Origin: Planctomyces sp.
Lineage (GTDB): Bacteria; Planctomycetota; Planctomycetia; Planctomycetales; Planctomycetaceae
DNA: 52,826 bases
Assembly (NCBI GenBank): GCA_002702685.1
Contig: PABD01000034.1
Location: 1-52,826, forward strand
Reading direction: 5' to 3'
The notes under the pieces were generated by a model. The model saw only the letters and a program-made list of their open reading frames with translations. It was not told where the DNA came from and made no database searches. The translations under genes were made by a program, and so were the position numbers. This document shows positions 51,227-52,826 of this stretch, piece after piece (position 1 is the first letter of the stretch; each line of letters starts with the position of its first letter).

Positions 51227-52336
51227 TTACTTTCCCGTTCCCAGGAATTGTTTGATGGAATCGTAAATCGCGTCCTTGCTGCTGATTTCCGAAAGGATCA
51301 TGTTTTCCCAGTCGCCCGATATCTTACGCAGTTCGCGGATGAACTCGCCGGACCCATACGGGCTTTCGACCTGGCCATAACAGAACAGGTTACTGACCGG
51401 GAGTAACGTCTGCTGTAGTTGTTCGAGACACGCGTTGTTGTCTTCGCCCCAGTTGTCACCATCAGAAAACTGAAAACAGTAAATGTTCCAGTCGTTAACG
51501 GGGAAGTCGCGCTGAACGATTGCCTCGGCTGCCTTGTAAGCGGACGAAATCCGTGTTCCGCCGCTTTCGCGGATGCGAAAAAAAGTATCTTCATCGACTT
51601 CATGGGCGACGGCATCGTGGACGACATATCGGATTTGCAGACCGTCGTAATGTTTCTTGAGCCACGTGTTGATCCAGAAGGCTTCGATGCGGACGATCTC
51701 TTTCTGGTCATCGGTCATCGAACCGGAGACATCCATCATGTAGATAATGGCGGCGTTAGCATCGGGTTCGGTTGTCGTCGTCCACGACCGAAACCGTTCG
51801 TCCTCGCGCGTGGGGATGATCACCGGTTTCTCCGGGTCGTAGGTACGCGAGGCAATCTGCCGTTTGAGCGCTCTTTTGTATGTACGCTTGAAGTGCCTGA
51901 GCGAATCGGGGCCGGTGGGACTGATCGTGTTGTACTTGTCCTTCTGGCTCTTGAGGTTGTCATTTCCTTTGGGCTCGATACGAGGAAGGTGCAGTTGGTC
52001 GCCGAGCATATCCGCCAGTTCGTCGAGCGATACCTCGACCTCCCGCACATGTCGGCCCGGTTGATCTCCCGCCTGGCCCTGGCCATCTCCTTCGTCCTGT
52101 CCGCCGCTCCCGATCGGTTGACCGACATTGCCATCACCCTGTCCCGCACCGCCGCTCCCGCGTTTACCGAACTTGAAGCGGGGGATATCGATGCTCGAAA
52201 CAGGAATACTGACCGACTCCCGCCCCTTGCGACCGAACATCTCACTGCGCGTGATGTACTTCCGCAGATTCTCGCGCACCTTCCCCTTCAAAATCTTATT
52301 GAAGCGATTCAGGTCCTGATCAATACTGCGAGGCAT
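51227..52336 (-). CDS. yhbH: DUF444 family protein (YeaH/YhbH)
   Basis: SIDQDLNRFNKILKGKVRENLRKYI, AAIIYMMDVSGSMTDDQKEIVRIEAFWINTWLKKHYDGLQIRYVVHDAVAHEVDEDTFFRIRESGGTRISSAY. Confidence 0.94.
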   Translation of the reverse strand: MPRSIDQDLNRFNKILKGKVRENLRKYITRSEMFGRKGRESVSIPVSSIDIPRFKFGKRGSGGAGQGDGNVGQPIGSGGQDEGDGQGQAGDQPGRHVREVEVSLDELADMLGDQLHLPRIEPKGNDNLKSQKDKYNTISPTGPDSLRHFKRTYKRALKRQIASRTYDPEKPVIIPTREDERFRSWTTTTEPDANAAIIYMMDVSGSMTDDQKEIVRIEAFWINTWLKKHYDGLQIRYVVHDAVAHEVDEDTFFRIRESGGTRISSAYKAAEAIVQRDFPVNDWNIYCFQFSDGDNWGEDNNACLEQLQQTLLPVSNLFCYGQVESPYGSGEFIRELRKISGDWENMILSEISSKDAIYDSIKQFLGTGK

Positions 52337-52399
52337 AGTCGATATTTTCTTATTTCAGAGCTTTTTCCAGCCCCTCGACGATAGGAACTACCAAGTGAT

Positions 52400-52450
52400 G
52401 GGTGGCCCAGACAATCGCGTAAGCGTTGTCTGGGTTGCGTTAGCAGCACA
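52400..52450. repeat. Intergenic two-hairpin repeat, copy 2
   Basis: gggtggCCCAGACAAtCGCgtaaGCGTTGTCTGGGttgcgttagcagc; hairpin 1 at 52406-52434, hairpin 2 at 52434-52447. Confidence 0.8.
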
Positions 52451-52598
52451 AAGGCGGGAATCACAGATACAACAGGAGACGCTCCCTGAAAAGAACCGCA
52501 ATTCAAGGCAACCATCACCTGATGTACCTGGCCCCCCTGTTCTCCTTTTTTCGAGTCTTCGCGCCTTCGTGTTATACTCACGGGTTGAAGTCAGGGTG

Positions 52599-52826
52599 TT
52601 ACTTACCTTCTTTCTTGACATCTCCGCGGGCGAAGATACTGGCAACGTATTGCAGGACATCGGTGGCCGATTCCTCATTATAACCACTGTTGCGGATCAG
52701 GCGTGATTTGACGATGTCGATTTTCTCCTGTGTGTCGGCGTCGATAACGTTCGAGACGAGGCTCGTCAGCTTGATCGAGTCTTTCTGGTCTTCGAACAGT
52801 TTCATCTCGAGCGCCTTCTGCAACCG
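52599..52826 (-). CDS. prkA: PrkA-family serine protein kinase, C-terminal end (truncated by the window)
   Basis: [75 protein letters not shown]; adjacent to DUF444 and SpoVR. Confidence 0.88.
   Translation of the reverse strand, partial: RLQKALEMKLFEDQKDSIKLTSLVSNVIDADTQEKIDIVKSRLIRNSGYNEESATDVLQYVASIFARGDVKKEGK

Noticed and set aside
51419-52384. 321-aa plus-strand ORF
   Set aside because: Antisense to DUF444.
1-52826. CRISPR arrays, rRNA, tRNA, prophage or IS elements
   Set aside because: No direct repeat-spacer arrays, transposase, integrase or phage structural proteins were recognised; tRNAs were not systematically folded, so a tRNA cannot be fully excluded.

Overview
Planctomycete-like chromosomal window (inferred from DUF1501 and DUF1549/DUF1553 proteins, a sigma-70/FecR pair, FG-GAP and cytochrome/beta-propeller proteins). 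Main contents in order: (1) a 5'-truncated Wadjet-like SMC operon jetA-jetB-jetC (1-5028) with no jetD downstream; (2) an ECF42-type sigma factor gene next to a five-gene minus-strand operon (YCII+VOC fusion, SnoaL-like, YCII/DGPF, DoxX-like, DUF1579), with a promoter-like TGTCGA-N17-CGAC element upstream and a terminator-like hairpin downstream; (3) a methyltransferase / FAD oxidoreductase / type III PKS cluster; (4) DinB, a BON-like secreted protein, a lipoprotein and a very long secretin with many N-domain-like repeats; (5) a five-CXXCH PA14/beta-propeller cytochrome; (6) methyltransferase, QueD/PTPS-like, a tiny membrane protein, CinA-C and TrkH; (7) DUF1501 and LamG-DUF1549/1553 proteins; (8) ECF sigma, FecR-like and FG-GAP proteins; (9) a WD40-like gene with an apparent in-frame amber stop, followed by a kinase-like protein with no N-lobe and DFG changed to NFG; (10) a 2-hydroxyacid dehydrogenase, HtpG, an RND permease, and the SpoVR / DUF444 / PrkA(partial) stress module. 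Non-coding structure includes a two-hairpin intergenic repeat in two copies about 24 kb apart with compensatory stem changes, and a perfect 11-bp inverted repeat between two minus-strand genes. All family names come from reading the translations and were not confirmed by database search.
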